Below, one piece after another: positions 27,018-35,855 of a stretch of DNA of 64,000 nt. Each line of letters begins with the position of its first letter. Positions within the stretch are counted from its first letter, which is position 1. The stretch is taken from positions 434,001 through 498,000 of the forward strand of contig NZ_BSTF01000002.1 in NCBI RefSeq assembly GCF_030269365.1, given 5' to 3'. A program made the position numbers and the translations under genes. The notes beneath the pieces are model-generated. The model was not told where the DNA came from, did no database searches, and worked only from the letters and a program-made list of their open reading frames with translations. The stretch is from Lentzea sp. NBRC 102530. Its GTDB lineage: Bacteria; Actinomycetota; Actinomycetes; Mycobacteriales; Pseudonocardiaceae.

Positions 27018-27995
27018 GTGAAACGTCGTTCCGCCATCGCCGGTCTGCTCGGGGCGCTCGTCCTCGCGTCGGCCGTCGCCACGCCGCAGGCCGCGGCCGC
27101 CGCCTGCCGGTACGTTCGCCAGGACCTGCCGCTCCCGGCCGGGGTGACGTCCGCGGAGACCAGGGGGAGCAGCACCGACAACAGCCGCATCGTGGGTTCG
27201 TACGCCAATCGCGGTCTGGTGTGGACGAACAGCGCGCTGCGCGTGATGGCACCGCCGGCGTCGCCCTCCGGCACCGTTCGGCCGAGCGCGGTCACCAACA
27301 CCGGCGTCGTCGCCGGCACGCAGGAGATCCCGCTCGGCGGCGGCGGGTACGACAGCCGCGCGTTCCGCTACGAGAACAACGCCTACCAGCTGCTCGCGGT
27401 CGAACCGGGCGAGCAGTCGGCGGGCCACGCGATCAACGACGGCGGTGACGTCCTCGGCGTCGTGTGGCAGACGGCGACTCCCGCCACCCGCACCGTGGTG
27501 ATGTGGCCGCGCACCGGGCCGCGCAGGTCGTTCGGTGCCGGCGAGGCGGTCGGCATCGACGCCCAGCGCCGGATCCTGATGTCCGCGCCGAGTCCCGGTC
27601 AGGCGGGCTGGATCGTCGACGGCAACACCGGCGTGAAGACGACGCTGCCCGACGCGCGCACGCCGATGGTGCTCGACAACGGCCGGGTGCTGCACTTCGA
27701 GTTCGGCCCCGCCGGCACCCGGATCGTCGAGCTCGGCCTCACCGGCACGCGGCTCGCGACCCACGACGGCGGCGTGAACGTGTTCGGCCGCAACAACAGC
27801 GGCACGGTCTTCGGCACGTACGGCATCCCGCAGCCGAGTCTGTGGCGCCCGAGCGGCCGGACGGACGCGTTGCTGGACAAGACGTTCGACCCGCGCTTCC
27901 ACGCCGACGTCACCGATGCGGCGACCCTGATCGGCACCTACCGCGAGGCCGACGACAGCACGCACCCGGCCCGCTGGGTCTGGATCTGCAGTTGA
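27018..27995 (+). CDS. Secreted HAF-repeat protein, paralogue 2 of 4
   Basis: A 325-residue paralogue. The signal peptide ends in TPQAAAAA before Cys (ACRYVRQ). It shares NNSRIVG-type, VTNTGVVAGTQ, AFRYENNAYQLL, INDGGDVLG and RNNSGTVFG units with its neighbours and ends PARWVWICS. GTG 27018 has GGGGAG just upstream. Fifteen bases separate its stop from paralogue 3. No enzymatic motif was seen. Confidence 0.85.
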   Translation: MKRRSAIAGLLGALVLASAVATPQAAAAACRYVRQDLPLPAGVTSAETRGSSTDNSRIVGSYANRGLVWTNSALRVMAPPASPSGTVRPSAVTNTGVVAGTQEIPLGGGGYDSRAFRYENNAYQLLAVEPGEQSAGHAINDGGDVLGVVWQTATPATRTVVMWPRTGPRRSFGAGEAVGIDAQRRILMSAPSPGQAGWIVDGNTGVKTTLPDARTPMVLDNGRVLHFEFGPAGTRIVELGLTGTRLATHDGGVNVFGRNNSGTVFGTYGIPQPSLWRPSGRTDALLDKTFDPRFHADVTDAATLIGTYREADDSTHPARWVWICS

Positions 27996-28009
27996 GGAAC
28001 AGAGGAACG

Positions 28010-29005
28010 ATGAGACAGAGACGAGTGCTGGCCGGTCTGGTCGGCGTGCTGACCGCCGTGTCGGTCGTGGCGGCACCGCAGGCCTCGGCCGCCGGGTGCG
28101 TGTACAACCGCGTGGACCTGCCGCTGCCCGCGGGCGTCACCAGCGCGCACACGGAAGGCAGCAGCGCCAACAACAGCCGGATCGTCGGTGCGTACCGGGA
28201 CCCGAACGTCACCAAGGCCGCGCTCTGGGTGAACAGCACCCTGCGCGTGCTGCCCCCGGCCGTGTCGCCGTTCTACGACGTCTTCCCGGAAGACGTCAAC
28301 AACACGAGCGTCGTGGTCGGCAGCCAGGAATGGCGTGCCTCGGACCGCACGGCGACCCAGGCGTTCCGCTTCGAGAACAACGCCTACCAGTTCCTGTACA
28401 CCGCGCTGGACGAGAACTCCAGGGGGCAGTACGTGAACGAGGCGGGCGACGTCGTCGGCACCGTCTGGAAGCGGGCGAACCCCACCGAGCGCACCGTCGT
28501 GATGTGGCCGCGCGAGGGCGGGCGCAGGTCCTTCGGCCTGGGGCAGGCGAGCGGCCTCAGCGGCCGGAAGATCGTCAAGTACGACGAGGCGAATTCGAAG
28601 TCGCTGATCGTCGACGCCGACACGGGCGCCACCGTCGAGCTGCCCGGTGGACGGCCTCCGGCGGTCGTCGACGGCGGACGGGTGCTGACCTACCGGTGGG
28701 TCGACCAGGTCGTCGGCGGTGAGATCGCCGAGTGGGACCTCAACGGCGTCGAGGTCGCCATTCACCGGGGTGGTTACCAGCCGTACGGCCGGAACAACAG
28801 CGGCACGGTGTTCGGCGTGCTCGAGCCGATGCTCGGCAGCACCCCGAGCCTGTGGAGGCCGTCCGGCCGCACCGCCGTGGTGGCCGACAAGCTGCCGATC
28901 GCCCACTACTACGGTGACGTGACCGACGCGGCGACGCTGATCGGCACCTACAACGGCGAAGCGGACCAGCTGCGTCCGGCGCGGTGGCTGTGGGTGTGCA
29001 GCTGA
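28010..29005 (+). CDS. Secreted HAF-repeat protein, paralogue 3 of 4
   Basis: A 331-residue paralogue. MRQRRVLAG starts a signal peptide ending APQASA, with mature GCVYNRVD. Repeat units include NNSRIVGAY, VNNTSVVVGSQ, AFRFENNAYQFL, VNEAGDVVG and RNNSGTVFG. Ends PARWLWVCS. MRQRR gives two arginine pairs, but the +2 residue pattern is a poor Tat match, so Sec export is favoured. The start follows GAGGAACG. Stop and next start overlap as TGATG, suggesting coupled translation with paralogue 4. Confidence 0.85.
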   Translation: MRQRRVLAGLVGVLTAVSVVAAPQASAAGCVYNRVDLPLPAGVTSAHTEGSSANNSRIVGAYRDPNVTKAALWVNSTLRVLPPAVSPFYDVFPEDVNNTSVVVGSQEWRASDRTATQAFRFENNAYQFLYTALDENSRGQYVNEAGDVVGTVWKRANPTERTVVMWPREGGRRSFGLGQASGLSGRKIVKYDEANSKSLIVDADTGATVELPGGRPPAVVDGGRVLTYRWVDQVVGGEIAEWDLNGVEVAIHRGGYQPYGRNNSGTVFGVLEPMLGSTPSLWRPSGRTAVVADKLPIAHYYGDVTDAATLIGTYNGEADQLRPARWLWVCS

Positions 29006-29997
29006 TGCGATCGACGAACGCGCTCGCGGGACTGCTGGCGGCGCTCGTGGCGGCTTCGGCCTTCGCGGCACCGCAGGCGGTCGCCGCAGCCTGCCAGTAC
29101 ACGATCCAGGACCTCCCGTTGCCGCCGGTCCTCCCGATGAGGGCGGAGACCACCGGCAGCAGCACCAACAACAGCCGCATCGTCGGAGTCCGCACCGACA
29201 GCATGAACAAGCTGGGTTTGTTGTGGGTGAACAGCACGCTGCGCGAGATGCCCCAGGTCCCGCTCGTCGACGTCATCCCGGCGGCGGTCAACAACGTCAG
29301 CGTCGTCGCGGGCAGCCAGGAGTCCCGGCCGGACGGCGGATCCGTCGTCTCCCGGGCGTTCCGCTACGAGGCCGGCGTCTACACGATCCTGCAGACCGAG
29401 CCGGGCGAGCAGTCGTCGGCGCTCGGCATCAACGACGCGGGTGACGTCGTCGGGCTCGTGCGGACGAGTTCCACCGAAGCGGTCGCGGTGTGGCCGCGCA
29501 CCGGAACGCGCAAGCTCTTCGGCGCGGGCTACCCGCGCGGCATCGACGCCCAGCGCAGGGTCGCGGTGTCGGCGCCGGGGCCCGGTCAGTCGGGCTGGGT
29601 CCTCGACACCGACACGGGCACGAGGACCGAACTGCCCGGCTCCCGGGCACCGATGGTGTTCGACAACGGCCGCGTGCTCGCGTTCGAGGGTGGCCCGCTC
29701 AACGACCCGGACCTCCCGTACGGGATCGGTGAGTGGGACCTGACGGGGGTGAAGGTCGCCAAGCACCTCGGCGGGCTCGCCCCGTACGGCCGCAACGGCA
29801 GCGGCACGGTGTTCGGCCGGTACACCACGTCGGCGCCGAGCCTGTGGCGCCCGAGCGGCCGGACCGACGTGGTCGCCGAGCACCTGCCGCAGCACGGCTA
29901 CTACTCGGACATCACCGACGCGGCGACGTTGATCGGCACGTACGAGAACGCCGACCGGCAGATGCGCCCGGCCCGGTGGCTGTGGGTCTGCAGCTGA
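29005..29997 (+). CDS. Secreted HAF-repeat protein, paralogue 4 of 4
   Basis: A 330-residue paralogue. The signal peptide ends APQAVA, with mature AACQYTIQD. It carries NNSRIVGVR, VNNVSVVAGSQ, AFRYEAGVYTIL, INDAGDVVG and RNGSGTVFG units, and ends PARWLWVCS. ATG 29005 is inside the stop of paralogue 3. Its TGA is immediately next to the stop codon of convergent fadE27 at 29998, leaving no room for a separate terminator. Confidence 0.85.
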   Translation: MRSTNALAGLLAALVAASAFAAPQAVAAACQYTIQDLPLPPVLPMRAETTGSSTNNSRIVGVRTDSMNKLGLLWVNSTLREMPQVPLVDVIPAAVNNVSVVAGSQESRPDGGSVVSRAFRYEAGVYTILQTEPGEQSSALGINDAGDVVGLVRTSSTEAVAVWPRTGTRKLFGAGYPRGIDAQRRVAVSAPGPGQSGWVLDTDTGTRTELPGSRAPMVFDNGRVLAFEGGPLNDPDLPYGIGEWDLTGVKVAKHLGGLAPYGRNGSGTVFGRYTTSAPSLWRPSGRTDVVAEHLPQHGYYSDITDAATLIGTYENADRQMRPARWLWVCS

Positions 29998-30909
29998 TCA
30001 CATCGCGGCGCTGAGCTTGAGGAGCTGGGCGGTCGCCCCGCCCAGCTCGAACTCGGTGCGCTTGGCCGCGGTGAAGTAGCGGTGCACGTCGTGGCTCATG
30101 TCGATGCCGGTGCCGCCGTGGACGTGCACGGTCGTGTGCGCCACGCGGTGCCCGGCGTCGGCGGCCCAGAACTTCGCCGTGGCCACCTCGGCGTCGGCGT
30201 CGAGGCCCTCGGACAGGCGCCAGGCGGCCTGCCAGAGCGTGAGCCGGATCGCGGCGACGTCGATGTAGGCGTCGGCCAGTCTTTGGGCCACCGCCTGGAA
30301 ACTGCCGATCGGGCGTTCGAACTGCACGCGTGTCCGGGCGTACTCCGCCGTCAGTTCCAACGCGCGTTCGGTGATGCCGAGCTGGAGCGCGCACAGGCCG
30401 ACCGTGTAGCGGGTGATCAGCCAGTCGGGGTGCAGGCCGGGCACGACCTCGCCGCCGGAGCAGGCGAAGGTGCCGGCCTGCGAGCCGTCGACGAGTTCCT
30501 GGGACGTGATCTCCAGGTCGTCGGCGGCGGCGAGGAAGACCTGATCTCCTCGTGCGACGAGGAAAGCCGCCGCCTCCTCGGCGAAAGGGACCGTGGTCAG
30601 CACGCCGCCGGCCTCCTGCAACGCCACGGACAGCACGGTTCCCGGGGTCAGCCAGCGGTCGCGTTGCGCAGGGGTGCCGAACTCGACGAGCGCGCCCGCC
30701 GCGACCATCGTCGGCAGGTAGGGGACCGGGGAGACCGCGCGCCCCAGTTCGACCAGCACCGCGCACTGTTCCAGGACGCCGAACTCGTCGGGCTGCTCCG
30801 GTACGACACCGGACTTGACCAGGTCGGGCCAGGGCGTGTCGGACGAGTCGATGATCTTGCGGGTCAGCGCGGCCAGTTCGCGCTGGGCCTCGGTCGGGGT
30901 GAAGTCCAC
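29998..30909 (-). CDS. fadE27: FadE27-like acyl-CoA dehydrogenase subunit (short)
   Basis: A 303-residue acyl-CoA dehydrogenase-like subunit. GVLEQCAVLVELGRAVSPVP (N-terminal domain) and AEYARTRVQFERPIGSFQA, HVHGGTGIDMSHDVHRYF and TEFELGGATAQLLKL (C-terminal helical domain) match ChsE5. The mycobacterial protein is ~370 residues; here the N-terminal helix and central beta domain are reduced. FadE26-FadE27 form an alpha2beta2 enzyme that desaturates C26 steroid-CoA. GTG 30909 has GAGGAG upstream. Lies 11 bp after fadE26. Confidence 0.88.
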   Translation of the reverse strand: MDFTPTEAQRELAALTRKIIDSSDTPWPDLVKSGVVPEQPDEFGVLEQCAVLVELGRAVSPVPYLPTMVAAGALVEFGTPAQRDRWLTPGTVLSVALQEAGGVLTTVPFAEEAAAFLVARGDQVFLAAADDLEITSQELVDGSQAGTFACSGGEVVPGLHPDWLITRYTVGLCALQLGITERALELTAEYARTRVQFERPIGSFQAVAQRLADAYIDVAAIRLTLWQAAWRLSEGLDADAEVATAKFWAADAGHRVAHTTVHVHGGTGIDMSHDVHRYFTAAKRTEFELGGATAQLLKLSAAM

Positions 30910-30920
30910 GGAAGTCTCCT

Positions 30921-32081
30921 CTACCGGGGCACGGCGGGCAGTCCGAGACCCGCGCGCGCGATGATGTCCCGCTGGATCTCGTTGGTGCCGCCGCCGAACG
31001 TGAGGATCAGCGCCGAGCGGTGCATGCGTTCGACCCGGCCGTGCAGCAACGCCCCCGGTGAGCCGGCGCGCACGATCCCGTTGGCGCCCAGCACCTCCAT
31101 CAGCAGCCGGTAGCCCTCGGTCGCGAACTCGGTGCCGAACACCTTGGTCGCCGACGCCTCGGCCGGGGACGGCGCCTCGTCGGTGCCGGAGGCGATGCGC
31201 CAGTTGACGAGCTTGAGGAACTCGGTCCTGGCGTGCACGCGGGCGAGGTGCAGGCGCACCCACTCGTGTTGTGCGGCACCGGTTTCGTCCGCCCATTGAC
31301 GAACCTCGCGCAGCGCGGTCTGCAGCGGCGCGGCCGAGCACAGGGCGACGCGTTCGTGGTTGAGCTGGTTGGTGATGAGCTTCCAGCCCTTGTGCTCCTC
31401 GCCGATGAGGTTGCCGACCGGCACGCGCACGTTGTCGTAGAAGGTCGCGCTGGTCGTGGGCCCGGACATGGTGGGCACGGGCGTCCAGGAGAAGCCGGGG
31501 TCGGTGGTCGGCACCATGATGATGCTCAGGCCGCGGTGCCGCTGCGACTCCTGGTCGGTGCGGCAGGCGAGCCACACGTAGTCCGCGTACTGGATGAGGC
31601 TGGTCCACATCTTCTGGCCGTTGATCACGTACTCGTCGCCGTCGCGGACGGCCCGCGTGCGCAGCGCGGCGAGGTCGGTGCCCGCCTCCGGTTCGGAGTA
31701 GCCGATGGCGAAGTGCAGTTCGCCGGACGCGATCCTCGGCAGGTAGCAGGCCTTCTGCTCGGGAGTGCCGTAGGCCATGATCGTCGGCCCGATGGAGTTG
31801 AGCGTCAGGAACGGCACGGGCGCGCCGGCGGCGGACGCCTCGTCCAGGAAGATCAGCTGCTCGATCATCGGCCGGTTCCGGCCGCCGTACTCCTCGGGCC
31901 AGCCGATCGTCAGCCACCCGTCCAGCCCCATCTGGCGGACGGTGTCCTTGTAGACCCCGGCGTCGCCGTAGTCGCTGCCTCCGGCGAGCCCGGCCTTGCG
32001 TTCGGGCGTCATGAGCGCGGCGAAGTACGCCCGCAGCTCCTGGCGCAACTGCTCCTGTTCGGGCGTGAAACCGATGCGCAT
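30921..32081 (-). CDS. fadE26: FadE26 acyl-CoA dehydrogenase subunit
   Basis: A 386-residue subunit. FTPEQEQLRQELRAYF opens the protein, then APVPFLTLNSIGPTIMAYGT, FAIGYSEPEAGTDLAALRTR, NGQKMWTSLIQYADYVWLA and GGGTNEIQRDIIA. All are nearly identical to ChsE4 of M. tuberculosis. It pairs with FadE27 downstream. The start ATG 32081 lies 11 bp from a perfect KstR palindrome shared with fdxD. Confidence 0.94.
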   Translation of the reverse strand: MRIGFTPEQEQLRQELRAYFAALMTPERKAGLAGGSDYGDAGVYKDTVRQMGLDGWLTIGWPEEYGGRNRPMIEQLIFLDEASAAGAPVPFLTLNSIGPTIMAYGTPEQKACYLPRIASGELHFAIGYSEPEAGTDLAALRTRAVRDGDEYVINGQKMWTSLIQYADYVWLACRTDQESQRHRGLSIIMVPTTDPGFSWTPVPTMSGPTTSATFYDNVRVPVGNLIGEEHKGWKLITNQLNHERVALCSAAPLQTALREVRQWADETGAAQHEWVRLHLARVHARTEFLKLVNWRIASGTDEAPSPAEASATKVFGTEFATEGYRLLMEVLGANGIVRAGSPGALLHGRVERMHRSALILTFGGGTNEIQRDIIARAGLGLPAVPR

Positions 32082-32092
32082 GCCCGCTACTC

Positions 32093-32106
32093 TAGAACAA
32101 GTTCTA
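32093..32106. promoter_or_regulatory. KstR box between fadE26 and fdxD
   Basis: TAGAACAAGTTCTA is a full match to TnnAACnnGTTnnA, with both half-sites perfect. It lies in the 45-bp gap between the two divergent starts. Confidence 0.92.
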
Positions 32107-32126
32107 CTTGATGTCAGGAGGCCGCG

Positions 32127-32318
32127 ATGAAGGTCGGCGTCGACCCTTCGCTGTGCGAGGCGCACGGGGAGTGCATGACCATCCTGCCCGAGGTGTTCGA
32201 TCTCGATGACGACGAGGTCCTGCAGATCCGGGACGGTGAGCTGGCGTCGGCGGAGGAAGGGCCGGCGGAACGGGCCGTCGCGTCGTGCCCCAAGGGGGCG
32301 CTGCGCCTCTCACGCTGA
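32127..32318 (+). CDS. fdxD: FdxD-type 3Fe-4S ferredoxin
   Basis: A 63-residue ferredoxin. LCEAHGECM gives Cys-x2-His-x2-Cys, where His replaces the second Cys of a 4Fe-4S protein, and ASCPKGAL holds the last ligand. This pattern is typical of P450 redox partners. In M. tuberculosis fdxD adjoins fadE26 in the same way. It could deliver electrons to CYP125, although no reductase gene was seen. ATG 32127 has an AGGAGG 7 bp upstream. Confidence 0.92.
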   Translation: MKVGVDPSLCEAHGECMTILPEVFDLDDDEVLQIRDGELASAEEGPAERAVASCPKGALRLSR

Positions 32319-32335
32319 TGGGCCTTGTCAAGAAC

Positions 32336-32349
32336 AGGAACAGATTCTA
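32336..32349. promoter_or_regulatory. Degenerate KstR-like box upstream of the alcohol dehydrogenase
   Basis: AGGAACAGATTCTA matches TnnAACnnGTTnnA with two mismatches. Spacing and location (48 bp before the GTG) fit an operator, but binding may be weak. Confidence 0.45.
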
Positions 32350-32397
32350 GTGTCCGACGGGTTACTTCGGCCGTGAGCTCAGCGAGGAGTGATACCG

Positions 32398-33483
32398 GTG
32401 AAGGCTGCCGTGCTCAACCAGGTAGGCGACGACAAGCTCGAGCTCCGCGACGACGTGACGACCACACCCGTGGGACCGCAGGAGATCCGCATCAAGATCA
32501 AGGCGTGCGGTGTCTGCCACAGCGATCTGTCCGCAATGGACGGAACGCTGCCCGCGCTGGCCCCCGGCGTCGTCGGGCACGAGGGAGCCGGTGAGGTCGC
32601 CGAGATCGGGAGCGCCGTCACGTCGCTCGCGGTCGGCGACCACGTGGCGATCACATTCGTGCCGCCCTGCGGCAAGTGCGCCCAATGCGTCACCGGGCAG
32701 GCGCACCTCTGCCTGGTGCACACCATCTCCGCGTTCACCTCGCCCCGGTTCGTCGTCGGGGGCAACCCGGCGTTCGGGTACGCGGGGCTCGGCGCGTTCG
32801 CCGAGGAGATGGTGGTGCCCGCCGACGCGGCCGTGAAGATCGACGACGACGTGCCGTGGGACGTCGCCGCCCTGCTGTCGTGCGGAATCCTGACCGGAGT
32901 CGGCGCGGTGCTCAACACCGCCAAGGTCGAACCGGGCTCCAGCGTCGCCGTGATCGGCTGCGGCGGGGTCGGGGTCGCGGTGCTCCAGGGCGCGCGGCTC
33001 GCGGCGGCGGCCAAGATCGTCGCGGTGGATCCCGTGCTGGAGAAGCACGAGGTGGCGCGGAAGTTCGGTGCGACCCACGCGACGGTGCCGGACGGCATCG
33101 CGGACCTGAACAACCAGCTGAACACGGGAATGGGCTTCGACTACGTGTTCGACGTCGTCGGCCTGCCCGCGACGATCCGGCAGGCGTGGGACCTGACCCG
33201 GCGCGGCGGCCACACGGTCGTCGTCGGCGCCGGCCGCGCGGACGCCATGGTGTCGTTCAGCGCCCAGGAACTGTTCCTGCACGACAAGACGTTGCACGGC
33301 TCGTTCTACGGAACGGCGAACTTCCGCCGCGACGTGCCGCGGATGATCGCGCTGTGGCGGCAGGGGCGCCTCGACCTCGAGGGCATGATCAGCAAGCGGA
33401 TCAGGCTCGAGGACGTGAACGAGGGCCTGCAGGCGTTGCGAGGCGGAGGTTCGTTGATCCGCCAGGTGATCCTCTTCGATTAG
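32398..33483 (+). CDS. Zinc-dependent alcohol dehydrogenase (MDR)
   Basis: A 361-residue medium-chain dehydrogenase. CGVCHSDLSAMDG holds the catalytic zinc Cys and GHEGAGEV the zinc His/Glu. Structural-zinc cysteines lie in PPCGKCAQCVTGQAHLC, and VIGCGGVGVAVLQGARLA is the NAD(P) fold. Probably oxidises a sterol hydroxyl, perhaps the C26 alcohol made by CYP125, but this is inferred. GTG 32398 is preferred over GTG 32389 because GAGGAG ends at 32389. Confidence 0.87.
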   Translation: MKAAVLNQVGDDKLELRDDVTTTPVGPQEIRIKIKACGVCHSDLSAMDGTLPALAPGVVGHEGAGEVAEIGSAVTSLAVGDHVAITFVPPCGKCAQCVTGQAHLCLVHTISAFTSPRFVVGGNPAFGYAGLGAFAEEMVVPADAAVKIDDDVPWDVAALLSCGILTGVGAVLNTAKVEPGSSVAVIGCGGVGVAVLQGARLAAAAKIVAVDPVLEKHEVARKFGATHATVPDGIADLNNQLNTGMGFDYVFDVVGLPATIRQAWDLTRRGGHTVVVGAGRADAMVSFSAQELFLHDKTLHGSFYGTANFRRDVPRMIALWRQGRLDLEGMISKRIRLEDVNEGLQALRGGGSLIRQVILFD

Positions 33484-33492
33484 GAGTCTGCT

Positions 33493-34341
33493 GTGGACCT
33501 CGCGGGGAAGGTCGCCGTGGTCACCGGCGCCGGTGCCGGGCTCGGCCGGGCGGAGGCGCTGGAACTCGCGCGCGCCGGCGCGTCGATCGTGCTGAACGAC
33601 CTGCCGGGAGCGGCCGACGCCGCCGCGGCCGAGATCGAGCAACTGGGTGGGAAGTGCGTCGTCGTCGAGGGCGACGTGGGCGAGCGGGCGACCGCCGACG
33701 CCCTCGTCACCGCCGCGATGGAGCAGTTCGGCGGGCTGCACGTCGTGGTGAACAACGCGGGCGTGCTGCGCGACCGGATGCTGTTCAACATGACCGACGA
33801 CGAGTGGGACCTGGTCGTGCGGGTGCACCTGCGCGGTCACTTCCTGTTGTCGCGCAACGCCGTCGCGCTGTGGAAGCAGCAGTCGAAGGCGGCGGGCGCG
33901 CCCGTGTACGGGCGGATCGTCAACACCGCGTCGGAGGCGTTCCTGCTCGGGTCGGAAGGCCAGGCCAACTACGCCGCGGCCAAGGCGGGCATCGCGGCGC
34001 TGACCGTCGCGACGGCACGCGGCACGAGCCGTTATGGCGTGCGCGCCAACGCGATCTGCCCGCGCGCCCGCACCCGGATGACCGCGCACGTGTTCGGCGA
34101 CGCGCCCGCGGGCGACGACTCGCTGGACCCGTCGCACGTGGCCCGGTTCGTCGCGCACCTGGCCGGGCCGTCCGGCGAGAGGATCAACGGCCAGGTCTTC
34201 GTCGTCCACGGCGGCATGGTCGCGCTGATGGCACCCCCGACCGTCGAGCGGAAGTTCGACGCGTTGGCCGATCTCGACGGCCACTTCGCCGATCGCGATC
34301 CGCAGAGGACGTTCGCTTGCACGGAAACGATGGCCCTGTAG
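33493..34341 (+). CDS. hsd4A: Hsd4A 17-beta-hydroxysteroid/3-hydroxyacyl-CoA dehydrogenase
   Basis: A 282-residue SDR. VVTGAGAGLGRAEALELARA, NNAGVLRDRMLFNMTDDEWD, HLRGHFLLSRNA, and YAAAKAGIAALTVATARG are shared with Rv3502c (Hsd4A). The enzyme oxidises the side-chain 22-hydroxyl CoA ester and can act at C17. GTG 33493 follows TAGGAG and lies 9 bp after the alcohol dehydrogenase. Near fadE26 and fdxD, as in M. tuberculosis. Confidence 0.88.
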   Translation: MDLAGKVAVVTGAGAGLGRAEALELARAGASIVLNDLPGAADAAAAEIEQLGGKCVVVEGDVGERATADALVTAAMEQFGGLHVVVNNAGVLRDRMLFNMTDDEWDLVVRVHLRGHFLLSRNAVALWKQQSKAAGAPVYGRIVNTASEAFLLGSEGQANYAAAKAGIAALTVATARGTSRYGVRANAICPRARTRMTAHVFGDAPAGDDSLDPSHVARFVAHLAGPSGERINGQVFVVHGGMVALMAPPTVERKFDALADLDGHFADRDPQRTFACTETMAL

Positions 34342-34349
34342 GAGGAGCT

Positions 34350-35855
34350 GTGTCGCTCACCGTCCAACCGCACCGCGAGACCCTGGGCCTCAAGGACGGC
34401 CGGCTCCTCGTCGGCGGCGAGTTCCGCGAGGCGGACGAGACCTGGACCCACCACCACCCCGCCACCGGCGAGGAGATCGGCAACTTCGCCGTCGCCTCCG
34501 CGAAGGACGTGGACGCGGCGGTGCTCGCGGCCCGCAAGGCGTTCGACGAGGGCACCTGGCCGCGATCGCGTGCCTCCGAGCGCATCAAGGTCCTGCGTCG
34601 CTACGGCGACCTGCTGCGCGAGCACTCCGACGAGTTGCGCGGCCTGCAGGCGCTGGACAACGGCGTGCCGCTGTCGTTCGGGCAGATCTACGCCACCTCC
34701 GTCGGCATCGCGGCCGACATCTTCGACCACCACGCGGGCTGGATCGACAAGGTCGGCGGCCAGACGCTGCCGCCGTACCAGGGCGGCGACCACCTCGCGA
34801 TGACGTTCCGCGAACCCGTCGGCGTCGTCGCGGCGATCCTGCCGTGGAACGCGCCGTTCGTGCTGTTCGCCCAGAAGCTCGCGCCCGCCCTGGCCGCCGG
34901 GTGCACGGTCGTGGTGAAGCCGTCGGAGTACGCGTCGTTCTGCGTGATCCGCATGGTGGAGCTGCTGATCGAGGCAGGCCTGCCGGAAGGTGTGGTCAAC
35001 CTCGTCACCGGCCCCGGCAACCCCACCGGCGAGGCCCTGATCACCCACCCCGGCGTGGACAAGATCAGCTTCACCGGCAGCCGCGCCGTCGGCCGCCGGA
35101 TCGTCGAGGCGTCCGCCGGCACGATGAAGCGGGTTTCCCTGGAACTGGGCGGGAAGTCGCCCGCCATCGTCTTCGCGGACGCCCCGAACGTCGGCCTCGC
35201 CGCCATGACGTGCATGGGCATGGTCACGATGGGCCTGTCCGGCCAGGCGTGCGTCGCGCACACCCGTGCGTTGGTGCAGCGCGAGGTCCAGGACGAGTTC
35301 ATCTCGATGGCCCAGATGCTCGCGGGCGCGGTGACGTTCGGCGACCCGTTCGACCCGGCCGTGCTCGCGAGCCCGTTGATCAACTCCCGCCAGCTCGACC
35401 GCGTCCTCGGCTACATCGCCCAGGGCCAGGAGGCAGGTGCCCGGCTCGTCACCGGAGGCACGCGGCTCGACGGCGACTACGCGTCCGGCAACTTCGTGGC
35501 GCCGACGATCTTCGCCGACGCCACCAACGACATGGCCATCGCCCGCGACGAGATCTTCGGCCCGGTGCTGACCGTCGTGCCGTTCGACTCGGAGGAGGAA
35601 GCGATCCGCATCGCCAACGACACCGAGTACGGCCTGGGCGCGGGCGTCTACACCAACGACGTGCGCCGCGCGTTCCGCGTCTCGAAGTCGCTGCGGGTGG
35701 GCATGGTCGGCATCAACGGCTTCCAGCTCGAACCGCACATCCCGTTCGGCGGCTACAAGCAGTCGGGCCTCGGCCGTGAGGGCGGGCAGAGCGCCTACGA
35801 GGCGTACACCGAGCTGAAGACCGTGATGATGCCGTTGACCGACGAGATGATGTAG
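34350..35855 (+). CDS. NAD-dependent aldehyde dehydrogenase
   Basis: A 501-residue ALDH. ILPWNAPFVLFAQKLAPALA (about residues 164-183), ISFTGSRAVGRRI, the catalytic Glu in SLELGGKSPAIVF and catalytic Cys in GLSGQACVAHTR, plus EIFGPVLTVVPF, are all intact. A likely role is oxidation of a sterol side-chain aldehyde or of the aldehyde released by retro-aldol cleavage. GTG 34350 follows GGAGGAG. The long frame running to it from 32676 is a shadow. Confidence 0.88.
   Translation: MSLTVQPHRETLGLKDGRLLVGGEFREADETWTHHHPATGEEIGNFAVASAKDVDAAVLAARKAFDEGTWPRSRASERIKVLRRYGDLLREHSDELRGLQALDNGVPLSFGQIYATSVGIAADIFDHHAGWIDKVGGQTLPPYQGGDHLAMTFREPVGVVAAILPWNAPFVLFAQKLAPALAAGCTVVVKPSEYASFCVIRMVELLIEAGLPEGVVNLVTGPGNPTGEALITHPGVDKISFTGSRAVGRRIVEASAGTMKRVSLELGGKSPAIVFADAPNVGLAAMTCMGMVTMGLSGQACVAHTRALVQREVQDEFISMAQMLAGAVTFGDPFDPAVLASPLINSRQLDRVLGYIAQGQEAGARLVTGGTRLDGDYASGNFVAPTIFADATNDMAIARDEIFGPVLTVVPFDSEEEAIRIANDTEYGLGAGVYTNDVRRAFRVSKSLRVGMVGINGFQLEPHIPFGGYKQSGLGREGGQSAYEAYTELKTVMMPLTDEMM

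Noticed and set aside
26040..29100. Lipoprotein lipobox in the HAF-repeat proteins
   Set aside because: A Cys follows the signal peptide in all four copies, but the preceding residues are mostly Ala (for example SAAAC) with no Leu at -3. Signal peptidase I cleavage and a structural Cys fit better.
32319..32397. A strong KstR operator before the alcohol dehydrogenase
   Set aside because: Only a two-mismatch box is present at 32336-32349. It is listed as degenerate, not as a firm operator, because read-through from fdxD would also explain regulation.
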